DNA of 64,000 nt from an uncultured Roseateles sp. (GTDB lineage: Bacteria > Pseudomonadota > Gammaproteobacteria > Burkholderiales > Burkholderiaceae_C). Positions 31,852 to 41,634 of the stretch are shown one piece after another. Each line of letters starts with the position of its first letter. Within the stretch, counting starts at the first letter, position 1. Position numbers and translations under genes: made by a program. The stretch is from the NCBI RefSeq assembly GCF_963422335.1, contig NZ_OY729424.1:2418001-2482000 (forward strand), given 5' to 3'. The notes under the pieces are model-generated. The model did not search any database, had not been told where the DNA came from, and worked only from the letters and a program-made list of their open reading frames with translations.

Positions 31852-32774
31852 CCCATCCAGCCCAGCACACGCTGCGGGCCGGCCAGCAGGGCCACCAGTC
31901 CGCCGCCGACCAGAAAGGGGCCGAAGGGCACGTAGCGGCCCTCACGCAGGCTGCTGCTCATCTTCATCGCGATGCCGACCACGGCACCGATCACCGAGGC
32001 GCCCAGCACGATGGGCAGAATCATCTGCCAGCCCAGCCAGGCGCCCAGGGCGGCGAGCAGCTTGAAGTCGCCATAGCCCATGCCCTCCTTGCCGGTGGTC
32101 AGTTTGAACAGCCAGTACACCGACCACAGCGACAGATAGCCGGCGCAGGCACCGATCAGGGCCTGCTGCAGCGGCAGGGTCCAGCCCGCTGCGGCGACGA
32201 CCAGGCCGGCCCACAGCAGCGGCTGGTTGATCGAATCGGGCAGCAGGGTGGTGTCCCAGTCGATCGCGGCCAGCGCCACCAGGGCGGCGGCGAAGGCACA
32301 CCACATCAGGGTCAGCTCTTGCGCGCCAAAACGCCAGCCGATGGCGGCAAACAACAGGCCGGTCAGCAACTCGACGACGGGGTAGCGCGGCGAGATCGGC
32401 GTCTTGCAGGCCGAGCAGCGGCCGCGCAGTCGCAGCCAGCCGATCAAGGGCATGTTTTCATGCCAGGCCAGTTGATGGCCGCAGCTGGGGCAGCGCGAAC
32501 GCGGCTTGGCGATGGTCAGCGCCGGCAAGGCCTCGACCTTGGCACTGACCAGGCCAGCGGCCAGCACGACTTTGTCGGCCTCGGCGATAGTCAGGGCGGC
32601 GAGCTTCAGCAGCGTCGGCTTGTCGCCAAGATGGTCGGCGGCATCACCCAGCCATTGCCGCTCCATCATCAGCGGCACGCGGTGCACCACCACGTTCAGA
32701 AAGCTGCCCACGCACAGGCCCAGAATACCCAGCGCCCATGGCGACAGCAGGAAGTGAATCAGCTCAGCATCCAT
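31842..32774 (-). CDS. pilD: Prepilin peptidase / N-methyltransferase PilD
   Basis: Inner-membrane aspartyl protease that cuts and methylates prepilins such as those at 12.3-15.7 kb. I chose the ATG at 32774, giving 310 aa; the 19 upstream codons are not hydrophobic or family-like. Zinc cysteines are at 95, 98, 120 and 123 (CPSC and CSAC). Catalytic aspartates lie in DWDTTLLPD (about 174) and GYGDFK (about 236), and there are about eight TM segments. It is 7 bases from pilC. Confidence 0.95.
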   Translation of the reverse strand: MDAELIHFLLSPWALGILGLCVGSFLNVVVHRVPLMMERQWLGDAADHLGDKPTLLKLAALTIAEADKVVLAAGLVSAKVEALPALTIAKPRSRCPSCGHQLAWHENMPLIGWLRLRGRCSACKTPISPRYPVVELLTGLLFAAIGWRFGAQELTLMWCAFAAALVALAAIDWDTTLLPDSINQPLLWAGLVVAAAGWTLPLQQALIGACAGYLSLWSVYWLFKLTTGKEGMGYGDFKLLAALGAWLGWQMILPIVLGASVIGAVVGIAMKMSSSLREGRYVPFGPFLVGGGLVALLAGPQRVLGWMGWA

Positions 32775-32781
32775 CCCGCAC

Positions 32782-34002
32782 TTACACCACTTGGCCGAGC
32801 TTGAAGATGGGCAGGTACATGGCGACAACAATGCCGCCGATCATGGTGCCCAGGATGACGATGATGATGGGCTCCATCAGGCTGGACAGGCCCTTCACCA
32901 TCTCATCGACCTCGTCCTCGAAGAACTCGGCCGCCTTGGACAGCATATGGTCCAGCGAGCCCGACTCTTCGCCAATGGACGACATCTGCAGCACCATGCT
33001 GGGGAAGATATTGGTGGTCTGCATCGAACTGGTCAGCGAGGAGCCGGTCGAGACGTCGCGCTGGATCTGCTCGGTGGCCTCGGCGAACACGGCGTTGCCC
33101 GAGGCGCCGCCGACCGAGTCCAGTGCTTCCACCAGCGGCACGCCAGCGGCGAACATGGTGGACAGGGTGCGCGTCCAGCGGGCCACGGCCGATTTGTACA
33201 GCAGGTCGCCGAAGATCGGAATCTTCAGCAGCAGACGGTCCATCGTCTTCTGCATCTTTTCCGATCGTTTCCAGCTTTGCAGGAAGAAATAGATACCCCC
33301 ACCGAGAAAGCCGAAAATCAGATACCAGTACGCGACGAAAAACTCCGACATTGCGATCACCGCCAAGGTCGGTGCGGGCAGGTCGGCGCCAAACGATTTG
33401 AAAACATCCTTGAAGGCCGGCACCACGAAAATCATGATCACGGCCAGCACGATAAAGGCCACGACCATCACTCCCATGGGATACATCAGGGCGCCGCGAA
33501 TCTTGTTCTTCAGCGCCACCGACTTTTCCTGGTAAATCGCCAACCGGTCCAGCAGGGCTTCCAGAATACCGCCGGCCTCGCCGGCCTCGACCAGATTGCA
33601 ATACAGCGCGTCGAAATACATCGGGTGTTTGCGAAACGCGGTCGACAAACTGGTGCCGGTTTCCACATCGCCGCGGATTTCGTTGAGCAGCCGGGTCAGC
33701 TTGGGGTTGGGGCTGCCGCGGGCGACGATGTCAAAGGCCTGCAGCAGCGGCACGCCGGCACGCATCATGGTCGACAGCTGACGGGTGAAGATGGCGATGT
33801 CTTTTTGGTTGATCGACTTGCCGCCACTCACGCGGCGTTTCTTCACCTTGCTGACGAGAATGCCCTGGCGCCGCAGCGTGGCATTGACCATGGCTTCGCC
33901 ACCGGCGCGGATTTCCCCGCGCACGATCTTGCCGTTGCGATCCTTGCCTTCCCATTCGTAGACGAATTCCGGAATATTCTTTACCGCCGCTGACGTCGCC
34001 AT
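32782..34002 (-). CDS. pilC: Type IV pilus inner-membrane platform protein PilC
   Basis: A 406-aa GspF/PilC protein with two GspF domains, each with a membrane anchor: FTRQLSTMMRAGVPLLQAFDI in the first and WTRTLSTMFAAGVPLVEALDS in the second. It ends with GTMIGGIVVAMYLPIFKLG, as usual. It links the PilB motor to pilus assembly. Confidence 0.95.
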   Translation of the reverse strand: MATSAAVKNIPEFVYEWEGKDRNGKIVRGEIRAGGEAMVNATLRRQGILVSKVKKRRVSGGKSINQKDIAIFTRQLSTMMRAGVPLLQAFDIVARGSPNPKLTRLLNEIRGDVETGTSLSTAFRKHPMYFDALYCNLVEAGEAGGILEALLDRLAIYQEKSVALKNKIRGALMYPMGVMVVAFIVLAVIMIFVVPAFKDVFKSFGADLPAPTLAVIAMSEFFVAYWYLIFGFLGGGIYFFLQSWKRSEKMQKTMDRLLLKIPIFGDLLYKSAVARWTRTLSTMFAAGVPLVEALDSVGGASGNAVFAEATEQIQRDVSTGSSLTSSMQTTNIFPSMVLQMSSIGEESGSLDHMLSKAAEFFEDEVDEMVKGLSSLMEPIIIVILGTMIGGIVVAMYLPIFKLGQVV

Positions 34003-34053
34003 ATCACCTCCTGGGGTCCCTTCCCCAGCCTGTCGATTGTCCCCGCTGGGGGC

Positions 34054-35835
34054 TTATTCGTTCGTGACCGAAATCACTTCTTCCAGGGTTGTTAAACCCG
34101 CGCGGACCTTGATCAAACCCGAGGCACGCAGGTCGCGCACGCCTTCCTTGCGGGCCTGATCGGCAATATCCACCGCAGTTCCCAGGGCGAGAATGATGCG
34201 TTGGATCGCGTCGGTGATGGGCATGACCTGATACAAACCGACTCGGCCGCGATACCCATTGTTGCAATTTGAGCAGCCGACGGCTCGATAAGGTTTCCAG
34301 TTGCCGTCCAGATCGACTTCGGCAAAACCGGCGCGCACCATCGCCTCGCGCGGATAGTCGGCCGGCACCTTGCAGTTTTCGCACAGCCGGCGCGCCAGCC
34401 GCTGGGCGGTGATCAGCAAGATGCTGGAGGCGATGTTGAAGGGCGCCACGCCCATGTTCAGCAAGCGGGTGAGGGTGGACGGTGCATCGTTGGTGTGCAA
34501 GGTGGACATCACCATGTGGCCGGTCTGGGCGGCCTTGATGGCAATGTCGGCGGTGTCCAGGTCACGGATTTCGCCGACCATGATCACGTCTGGATCCTGG
34601 CGCAGAAAGGCTTTCAGCGCCGCGGCAAAGGTCAGGCCGGCCTTGTCGTTCACGTTCACCTGGTTGACGCCGGGCAGGTTGATTTCGGCCGGATCTTCGA
34701 CGGTGGCAATGTTCACGCCGGGCTGGTTCAGTATGTTCAGGCATGTGTAGAGCGACACTGTCTTGCCCGAACCGGTGGGCCCGGTGACCAGAATCATGCC
34801 GTAAGGCCGGTGGATGCAGCCCAGCAGCCGCTCCTTCTCGATCTTCTCGTAGCCCAACGCCTCGATGCCCAGCTTGGCGCTGGACGGATCGAGAATCCGG
34901 ATCACGATCTTCTCGCCGAACAGCGTGGGCAGGGTGCTGACCCGGAAGTCGATGGCCTTGTTGCCGAATTTCAGCTTCATGCGGCCGTCCTGCGGCACGC
35001 GGCGCTCGGCAATGTCCATGCGCGAGATCACCTTGATGCGCGAGGCCAGCTTGTCCTTGATCGCAATCGGCGGCTGGGTGATCTCGCGCAACTCGCCGTC
35101 GATGCGAAAACGCACCCGGTAGTGGTACTCGTAGGGCTCGAAATGCAAGTCCGAGGCGCGCATATTGATCGCGTCGATCAGCATCTTCTGCAGGAAGCGC
35201 ACCACCGGCGCGTCTTCCACATCGGTCTGCACATCGGCGGTTTCGGGCGCTGCATTCTCTTCGTCGGTGACGTCGAACTCGAAGTCGCCGCCGGAGATCG
35301 ACTCCAGCGCCTCGTTGGCGCTGGTGGTCGAGCCCTCGACCAGCTTGGCCAGCTTGTCATGCTCGACGATCACCCACTCGGGCGACAGCTGGGTGGCGAA
35401 CTTGATGCGCTCCACCGCCTCCTGGTCGGTCGGGTCGGCGCCGCCAATGAACAGGCGGTTGCCGCGCCGGCCCAGCACCAGCACCTGGTACTGGGTGGCG
35501 AGCTTGGCATCGATGATGTTGCGCGGCAGCTTCTGCAGGTCCAGCGCATTCAGGTCCAGCAGGGGCAGGGCCAGAGCGTGGGCCAGGGTGTGCGCCAGCT
35601 CGGTGGGCGAAACCGCGCTGGCCGCCATGACCGCCGCCACGAAGCTGGTTTTCTTCTCCTTGGCGCTGCGCGCCAACTCCTCTGCGGCCTTGGGCTGCAG
35701 CTTGCCGGCATGCACCAGCACCCGTGCCACGCCGGACAGCGTGGATTGCAGGGGTTCGGCCAGGGGAGTTTCCACGGTGGGGGTCTGCGCTTTCGTAGGT
35801 CTTTGCCGTTTCGCGGTTGTCCGCGAGGTGATCAA
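34054..35835 (-). CDS. pilB: Type IV pilus extension ATPase PilB
   Basis: Hexameric motor for pilus extension. It has an N-terminal GspE/PilB N1E domain, Walker A GPTGSGKT, an Asp box, Walker B (DPDVIMVGEIRD), and the zinc tetracysteine CENC...CSNC near the C-terminus. The listed start is a TTG at 35835 (593 aa); a GTG at 35775, 20 codons in, is also possible, and neither has a good ribosome site. It leads the minus-strand run to yacG and diverges from the accessory island. Confidence 0.92.
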   Translation of the reverse strand: MITSRTTAKRQRPTKAQTPTVETPLAEPLQSTLSGVARVLVHAGKLQPKAAEELARSAKEKKTSFVAAVMAASAVSPTELAHTLAHALALPLLDLNALDLQKLPRNIIDAKLATQYQVLVLGRRGNRLFIGGADPTDQEAVERIKFATQLSPEWVIVEHDKLAKLVEGSTTSANEALESISGGDFEFDVTDEENAAPETADVQTDVEDAPVVRFLQKMLIDAINMRASDLHFEPYEYHYRVRFRIDGELREITQPPIAIKDKLASRIKVISRMDIAERRVPQDGRMKLKFGNKAIDFRVSTLPTLFGEKIVIRILDPSSAKLGIEALGYEKIEKERLLGCIHRPYGMILVTGPTGSGKTVSLYTCLNILNQPGVNIATVEDPAEINLPGVNQVNVNDKAGLTFAAALKAFLRQDPDVIMVGEIRDLDTADIAIKAAQTGHMVMSTLHTNDAPSTLTRLLNMGVAPFNIASSILLITAQRLARRLCENCKVPADYPREAMVRAGFAEVDLDGNWKPYRAVGCSNCNNGYRGRVGLYQVMPITDAIQRIILALGTAVDIADQARKEGVRDLRASGLIKVRAGLTTLEEVISVTNE

Positions 35836-36035
35836 TCATCGCCGCATCTGGCGCACTGTACATCGTGCAAAACGCGAACATGTTGCGTACCCTGGCACAT
35901 CTTGTCTTCGGCCTGAATGATGCCGACTTGATGCGGCCGATGCGCCGATATGCGGCAGGATAGCCCCTCAGATTCGCTGTTCGCCTACGATGAGGGCATC
36001 GGCGAACCGCGGCAGGGAGCCAACGGGAGACAAGC

Positions 36036-39000
36036 ATGTCCGAACCCAAGGATTCGTCCACGCAAGTGTGGGCCAGCGAGATGGAGGTCATCCTAGGTCA
36101 GGTATCGAGCGAGCCCGTCGTGGCGGTCGCAGTTGCCGGCAGCGGTGAGGAGACCCGGGAACCGCCCGTGGCCAAGCCCGATCCGGATGCCGCCCTGAGG
36201 GAGGCGTACCCCGCAGCCTTGCTTGCTGCCGAAGTGGCTCAGGCGCTGCTCACACAGCCGGCGATCTCGGTGGAGGCACTTCGCATCAAGACAGAGCTGA
36301 TCGAGGCGGCGAAAGCCAAGGCAGCGACCGGTGATCACGTGGGTGCGATGGGCTTGTTGGGCCAGGTGCAGGCCGCCTGCTTGGCGGCGCAGGTGGCAGC
36401 CGACAAGTACCTTGAGGCGTTGCGCGTCGCCACCGAGGCCCAGGCGCTGCTCACCAGGCCTGCAATCGTGGTGGATGGACTTCGCGTCAAGACCGAGCTG
36501 ATTGAGGGAGCCAAAGCCAGGGCTGCGACCGGCGACTACGTGGGTGCAATGGGCCTGCTGGGCCAGGTGCAGGCCGCCTGTCTGGCGGCGCAATCCGAAG
36601 CCGACAAGTATGCGGATGCCCTGAGCACAGCCGAGGCCGAGTTGCGCAAGCTCGATCAGCCGGTGAGCCGCAGGGATGCGGCGCAGATCCAAAAAGATCT
36701 GATCACGGCCGCCGCCCAGAAAGTCGCGGCTGACCGTGCGGGGGCCATCGAACTGTTGGGCCAGGTGACCGCCGCTTGCGCTTCAGCCCATCGAGACGCC
36801 GACCGCTACGTCGCTGCATTGCGGGCGGCTGAGACGGCAGTCGGCCTGCTGGTGCATCCGGCTTTGGTGAAGGACGCCGAGAAGATCACTTCCGACTTCA
36901 TCACCGCCGCCAAGGCGAAGGCCGCCAACGGCGATCGGTCCGAGGCGATGGCGCTGCTTGGCCAGGTGGCGGCTGCCTGCGAAGCCGCCAAGCAGGAGGG
37001 GGGCAAATACGACCGGGCGCTGCTTGCGGCAAACGAGGCCGTGGCCCTGCTGGTGCAGCCGGTGGTGAAGAACGAAGTCCTGCACATCAAGACCACGCTG
37101 ATCGAGGCCGCCAAGACCCAGGTGAGCGCCACCGGCGACCGGGCCGGCGCACTGAGCTTGCTGGGCCAAGTCACCGCGGCCTGCGCTGCGGCCCAGCAGA
37201 TCGCGGACAAGTATGCTGCGGCGCTGCAATTGGCCGAGGACGCGGCGGCGGCACTGACCCACGCGGTCGTCGCGCCCGAGGTGGCACTGCTGAAGACCGA
37301 AACCATCGAGGCAGCCAAGACCGCTGCCAACGTTGGTGACTCGGGCACGGCCATGAGTCTGCTGGCCCAGGCAGTCAAGCGCTGCCAACTGGCCAAGGTG
37401 CACACCCAGCGATATGTCGATGGTCTGGCGCTGGCCGACAACAATCTCACTTCGGTGGCGACCAAGGTCCAGGGGGCGATCACCTATTGGGCACCGAATG
37501 GCCACATCCTCGGCCTCTCCGACGTGCTTCCCGACATCCGCACAAGCAATATCGAAGCCGCGAAGACCCAGGCTGCGGCCGGAGCCTACGTCGATGCGAT
37601 GGCGCTGCTTGAAGCGGTAGGGGGCCGGGTTCAGAAGGCGATGGCCCGAGGCATCGAGTTCATGGCCTTCGTCAAAGAGTTTCGCGCCAACGAAGCCCTG
37701 CTGGCGACCGCCAACCTCACCTTCAACACGCTTGTCGGGGCGCCGGCCATCGCCACCCGCCTGGCCAACCTTCAGGCGAATGTGATCAGCGCGGGCAAAA
37801 CCAGGGCCCTCACCGGCGACTATGCGGGGGCACTGGACATCGTCAAGACCTTCGGAACACAGCACTCGGAAGTTCAGGCGATGCTGACCCAGCATCAGCA
37901 GTTCGATACCGACTGGGCGGCCGCCGAGGTCCGTGTCAACAGCTTGAGCCATGGAGATGTGGCACTGGACAAGGATCGGATCACCGCCGCTCGCCTGACC
38001 GCCGCCAAAGTCAAGGTCACCGCCGGCGACTATCCGGCGGCCCTGGGTTTGCTGGCCAAGGTCGATGGCGAGTGCACGGTGATCGCCGACTACGGCAGCA
38101 AGCTCACCGCCGCCAAGGCCGCTGTTGCACTGCTGGTGCAACCGGCGGTGGCGGGGGACAAGGCGCGCATCCAGCGTGAACGGATCGATGCCGCGCTGGC
38201 GCTGGCTGCCACCTGGGACTACGCCGGCGCCGTGCTGCTGCTGGGCAAGGTGGCTGCGGAATGCGATGCCGCCAAGGCGGTGGTCAGCGGTACGACCGAG
38301 GCCGCAGCGGCGAATGCTCTGGCCCAGGGGCCGATCGGCGCCGTCAAGACTGCACCCGAGCCGGCCTTCAAGGCGGTGGAGGATATGGTGGCCGCACTCG
38401 ATGGGCTGGGCGATGTGATCAAGGATGATCGCGAGGCCATCCGCACCACAATCGCCTTGGCCCGCGCGGCCGTGGCCAAGCCGGACGAGGGCGGAGATCC
38501 CAAGGCCTTGCTGGAAGCCGCCGCCAACGCCTGCGTGGTGGCTCGAGGCGTGGCCGACCGGCATGCGCAATACCTGCTAGCGCTGGCCGACGCCGAGGCT
38601 CAGCTGATCAGCCTGGCGGATCCGGTGATCGCTGCCGACAAGGCCAAGATCAAGCTGGACCGCATCGACAAGGCCAAGGAAGGCATCAAGCCGCCGGCCC
38701 GTGACTACGCCGGGGCGCTCGCCGAGCTGGCCAAGGTCCAGGCCGAATGCGAGGCGGCCAAGGCCGTCCTGGCGCAGGATGTGGCCTACAAGAGTGCGCT
38801 GACAGCAGCCAATCTGAAGGTAGCCACGCTGACGGAGGCCTTGATTGCCGCCGACAAGCTGGGTATCGAGACCGACCTGATCGCTGCCGCTGCCACCAAG
38901 GTCGGCGCCCGGCTGTATGCCGACGCGATGGACTTGCTGGCCAAGGTCGGCAACGCCTGCGAGGTGGCCAAGAAGGTCGTTGCCGATGAGCTTGCCTATC

Positions 39001-41612
39001 AGGCCAAACTGGGGCCGGCACAAGCGGCGCTGGCCAAGCTGAGGGATTTGGTCACCCGGGTCGAAAGCGCAACCAGTGCCCCCCGACCTACAGAACAGGC
39101 CATCATCACCGACGCGCAGACCAACCACGTCGACGCAGCCGAAGCCCTTGCCTTGACCCGCGGCTACGACGCGGCAATGGCGCTGCTGGCCGGCGGTTCG
39201 ACCAAGGTTGATGCCGCGACGGCCGATATTCTCGATCTCGTCGCAGCCAACATCCTCACCACCAAGGCTGGTGCCGCCCTGGCCACGCTTGAGGCCCATG
39301 GCGGCGTTGATGGCGTCGCCGCCGAACTGGTCGGCATCCGGAGTCGAAATCAGCACGGCAGGCTCTTGCGCAATGCTCGCAAGTACGCTGCGGCTCGCCA
39401 GATCGGGCAGGAGGTCCAATGGGCCTGCGCGGCCGCAACCAAGATCGCCGTGCTGCACGACGCCTATGCCCCCAAACTTGCGACGTCCAAGGCCCGGATG
39501 GTGACCTGCGCCAGCCGGGTGGGCGGGCTTTCGCCGGCGGTGGCCGCGATCTCGGAGAAGCTCAAGGAGGTTCAAACCCGATTCGTCGATGCCGCCGAGG
39601 CATATGCCAAGGGTCGCGAATATGCGGGAGCTACCGGGCTGCTCGATCAGGTCGATGCCAAATGCGCCGCAGTTGAACTGCTTGTGACGCAGCATGGCCT
39701 GTACGTCGCTGCGCTGGCCGCTGCCGAAAGCGAGCTGATTCCGCTCACCCAGCCGGTGGTGGCCGGCGATGTCGAGCGCATCAGGAAGGACCGCATCGAC
39801 GCGGCGAAAACACTCGTTGCGGCCCTCGACTACACAGCGGCGCTGGCCTTGCTGGCCAAGGTCAAGGCCGAGTGCGACGCGGCCGCTGCCGTGGTCGCCG
39901 GAAACGCCGCAGTGGCCAAGGGCGGTGAGGACGCGAAAAAACTGCTCGATGGCACGCCCGAGGGGAACACGGCTGCCTTGATCGAGGTCGAGAAACTGCT
40001 CAAGGCGCTGACCGAGCGGCACGCTGCCCGGGCAGCGATCAAGGACCGGACCGACCTGATCGAACAAGCTCTGGTCACCGCCAGGACGCTGGCGCCCGCC
40101 GCGGCCAAGCCGAAGATCGAAGCCATCGCCGACCAGTGCGTGGCCTCCCAGGAAGTGGGCGATCGGCACGTCGAGTACGGCAAGCTGCTGCTCGCCGCCG
40201 AAGCGCTGGTCAATGGCCTGACCGAGCCCAGCATGGCGACCGACAAGGCAAAGATCACGCTCGACCGGATCGAGGCTGCCAAGGCCAAGGCCTTGCTGCA
40301 TGACTACCGCAGTGCGCTGGGTCTGCTTGATCCGGTGGCTGCCGAATGCACAGCCGCGCGCACGCTGGCCGCCGAGTTCGACCTGTACTCGAGCGATCTG
40401 GTCGCGGCGCAGTCCACGCTGGATGGCTTGAACGCGCTGACGCCGGTGCTCGATCCACAGATCGGCGCCGACGTGCAGAAGATCAGTGATGAATGCATCG
40501 CCGCCGCCAAGACGCTGGCCTTGCCGGCCACCCGGGACTACGCCGGCGCACGCAAGCTGCTCGCCAAGCTGGATTCGCGCTGCAAGACCGCGGCACTGAA
40601 GAAGAGCATGCTGGGCGGGACCGATCCCTCGAAGGGCGACATCGATTCCATCCTGCTCATGGACGGTGGCAAGAAGCTGCTCGACGATGTGATCGCGAGC
40701 CTGCCCGCCACGACCCCGCGATCGGTGGTGCAGGCCGCGATTCAGGCCCGTTTCAACGTGGAGCTGAAGAACTACACCAAGGAGGGCGCGCTCAAGCCCG
40801 GCACCGAACAAAAGGCCGCCTCGCTGAAGAAGCTCTACGAGCTGATGACCAAGGTGCCGGACACCCACACCGAGGGCATCAAGATTGACCGCTACGGTGG
40901 CAAGAGTGGCGAAAAACTGAATAAGGATCGAGGGTCCTTTTATCGATCCAGTGAAACCAAAGTCGTGCTCAGTTGCGGCCGCGCCAAGGATGCCGATGTC
41001 CAGCCGCTGGCGAACATCGTTTTTGCCCTGCCCGATTTGGAGCCGGACTGCGAACTGGTTCCCGACGGCCCAACGTCGCCCGCACCCAAGTACTTCGACT
41101 GGACCTCGCTGCACGAATTGGGTCATGCGATCGACGACAAGAAACAGTTCATGGCCGGTAAGGAAGGCGACGGCGAATTCGGCGGCTGGGTGACCTATGG
41201 CCGAGATGTGCTGCCGATCGCCACGGCAGCTGCGGCGAAGTTCAACTTTCCGGCGAGCTATATCGCCGAGTACCTGCTGAGCAAGAGTGGCACCGTCCCG
41301 ACCGCGCCCCTGGGCCGCGCCGACTGGGATGCCTGCAGAGCCAAGGCCGAGGAGTGGTGCAACGCCTTGCGTGTGGACAAGGAGTTGTGGGAGCGTGGCA
41401 GCGAGTCCAAGCAACGCGCCATTGGCGACCGGGTCTATCACGAGGCCTATGCCGGCGACTGGGTCAGCTATAACGTGGCGGCCCGCAGCAAGGGCGTCAC
41501 CGGCTATCAGTTCCGCGCGCCGGGCGAATGGCTGTCTGAGCTGTACGCCGCGCACCGCATGGAAAAACTCAAACCGAGCCACCCGGCGAATGCCTGGCTC
41601 GCCACCCTCTAA
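36036..41612 (+). CDS. Giant helical-repeat protein with C-terminal lethal-factor-like HELGH metallopeptidase domain
   Basis: A 1858-aa protein; the ATG follows GGGAG by six bases. Residues about 58-1517 are some 17 copies of a 67-75-residue helical repeat, with pattern Y..AL..AE..L..L.xP....D...I....I.AAK..A..GDY.GA..LL..V.A.C.AAK. The first two copies are nearly identical in DNA, 201 bases apart. Residues about 1600-1858 form a different domain with HELGH at 1693-1697 (TSLHELGHAIDD) and a downstream PGEWLSELYAAHR helix with Glu1831 and Glu1835 as candidate third zinc ligands. This layout resembles the anthrax lethal factor peptidase domain (HEFGH, then an E..F.E.F helix). There is no signal peptide or TM. 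I infer a cytosolic protein or secreted effector; the repeat region is unassigned. Confidence 0.72.
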   Translation: MSEPKDSSTQVWASEMEVILGQVSSEPVVAVAVAGSGEETREPPVAKPDPDAALREAYPAALLAAEVAQALLTQPAISVEALRIKTELIEAAKAKAATGDHVGAMGLLGQVQAACLAAQVAADKYLEALRVATEAQALLTRPAIVVDGLRVKTELIEGAKARAATGDYVGAMGLLGQVQAACLAAQSEADKYADALSTAEAELRKLDQPVSRRDAAQIQKDLITAAAQKVAADRAGAIELLGQVTAACASAHRDADRYVAALRAAETAVGLLVHPALVKDAEKITSDFITAAKAKAANGDRSEAMALLGQVAAACEAAKQEGGKYDRALLAANEAVALLVQPVVKNEVLHIKTTLIEAAKTQVSATGDRAGALSLLGQVTAACAAAQQIADKYAAALQLAEDAAAALTHAVVAPEVALLKTETIEAAKTAANVGDSGTAMSLLAQAVKRCQLAKVHTQRYVDGLALADNNLTSVATKVQGAITYWAPNGHILGLSDVLPDIRTSNIEAAKTQAAAGAYVDAMALLEAVGGRVQKAMARGIEFMAFVKEFRANEALLATANLTFNTLVGAPAIATRLANLQANVISAGKTRALTGDYAGALDIVKTFGTQHSEVQAMLTQHQQFDTDWAAAEVRVNSLSHGDVALDKDRITAARLTAAKVKVTAGDYPAALGLLAKVDGECTVIADYGSKLTAAKAAVALLVQPAVAGDKARIQRERIDAALALAATWDYAGAVLLLGKVAAECDAAKAVVSGTTEAAAANALAQGPIGAVKTAPEPAFKAVEDMVAALDGLGDVIKDDREAIRTTIALARAAVAKPDEGGDPKALLEAAANACVVARGVADRHAQYLLALADAEAQLISLADPVIAADKAKIKLDRIDKAKEGIKPPARDYAGALAELAKVQAECEAAKAVLAQDVAYKSALTAANLKVATLTEALIAADKLGIETDLIAAAATKVGARLYADAMDLLAKVGNACEVAKKVVADELAYQAKLGPAQAALAKLRDLVTRVESATSAPRPTEQAIITDAQTNHVDAAEALALTRGYDAAMALLAGGSTKVDAATADILDLVAANILTTKAGAALATLEAHGGVDGVAAELVGIRSRNQHGRLLRNARKYAAARQIGQEVQWACAAATKIAVLHDAYAPKLATSKARMVTCASRVGGLSPAVAAISEKLKEVQTRFVDAAEAYAKGREYAGATGLLDQVDAKCAAVELLVTQHGLYVAALAAAESELIPLTQPVVAGDVERIRKDRIDAAKTLVAALDYTAALALLAKVKAECDAAAAVVAGNAAVAKGGEDAKKLLDGTPEGNTAALIEVEKLLKALTERHAARAAIKDRTDLIEQALVTARTLAPAAAKPKIEAIADQCVASQEVGDRHVEYGKLLLAAEALVNGLTEPSMATDKAKITLDRIEAAKAKALLHDYRSALGLLDPVAAECTAARTLAAEFDLYSSDLVAAQSTLDGLNALTPVLDPQIGADVQKISDECIAAAKTLALPATRDYAGARKLLAKLDSRCKTAALKKSMLGGTDPSKGDIDSILLMDGGKKLLDDVIASLPATTPRSVVQAAIQARFNVELKNYTKEGALKPGTEQKAASLKKLYELMTKVPDTHTEGIKIDRYGGKSGEKLNKDRGSFYRSSETKVVLSCGRAKDADVQPLANIVFALPDLEPDCELVPDGPTSPAPKYFDWTSLHELGHAIDDKKQFMAGKEGDGEFGGWVTYGRDVLPIATAAAAKFNFPASYIAEYLLSKSGTVPTAPLGRADWDACRAKAEEWCNALRVDKELWERGSESKQRAIGDRVYHEAYAGDWVSYNVAARSKGVTGYQFRAPGEWLSELYAAHRMEKLKPSHPANAWLATL
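36207..40586 (+). repeat. Array of about 17 coding repeats (67-75 codons)
   Basis: In-frame repeats inside the giant gene. Copies 1 and 2 share long near-identical DNA, for example GTGGGTGC at 36339 and again at 36540, so this part of the array has expanded recently. Later copies are diverged and separated by short insertions. Confidence 0.8.
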
Positions 41613-41634
41613 CCCGATCGGATAGGAAGCAGTC

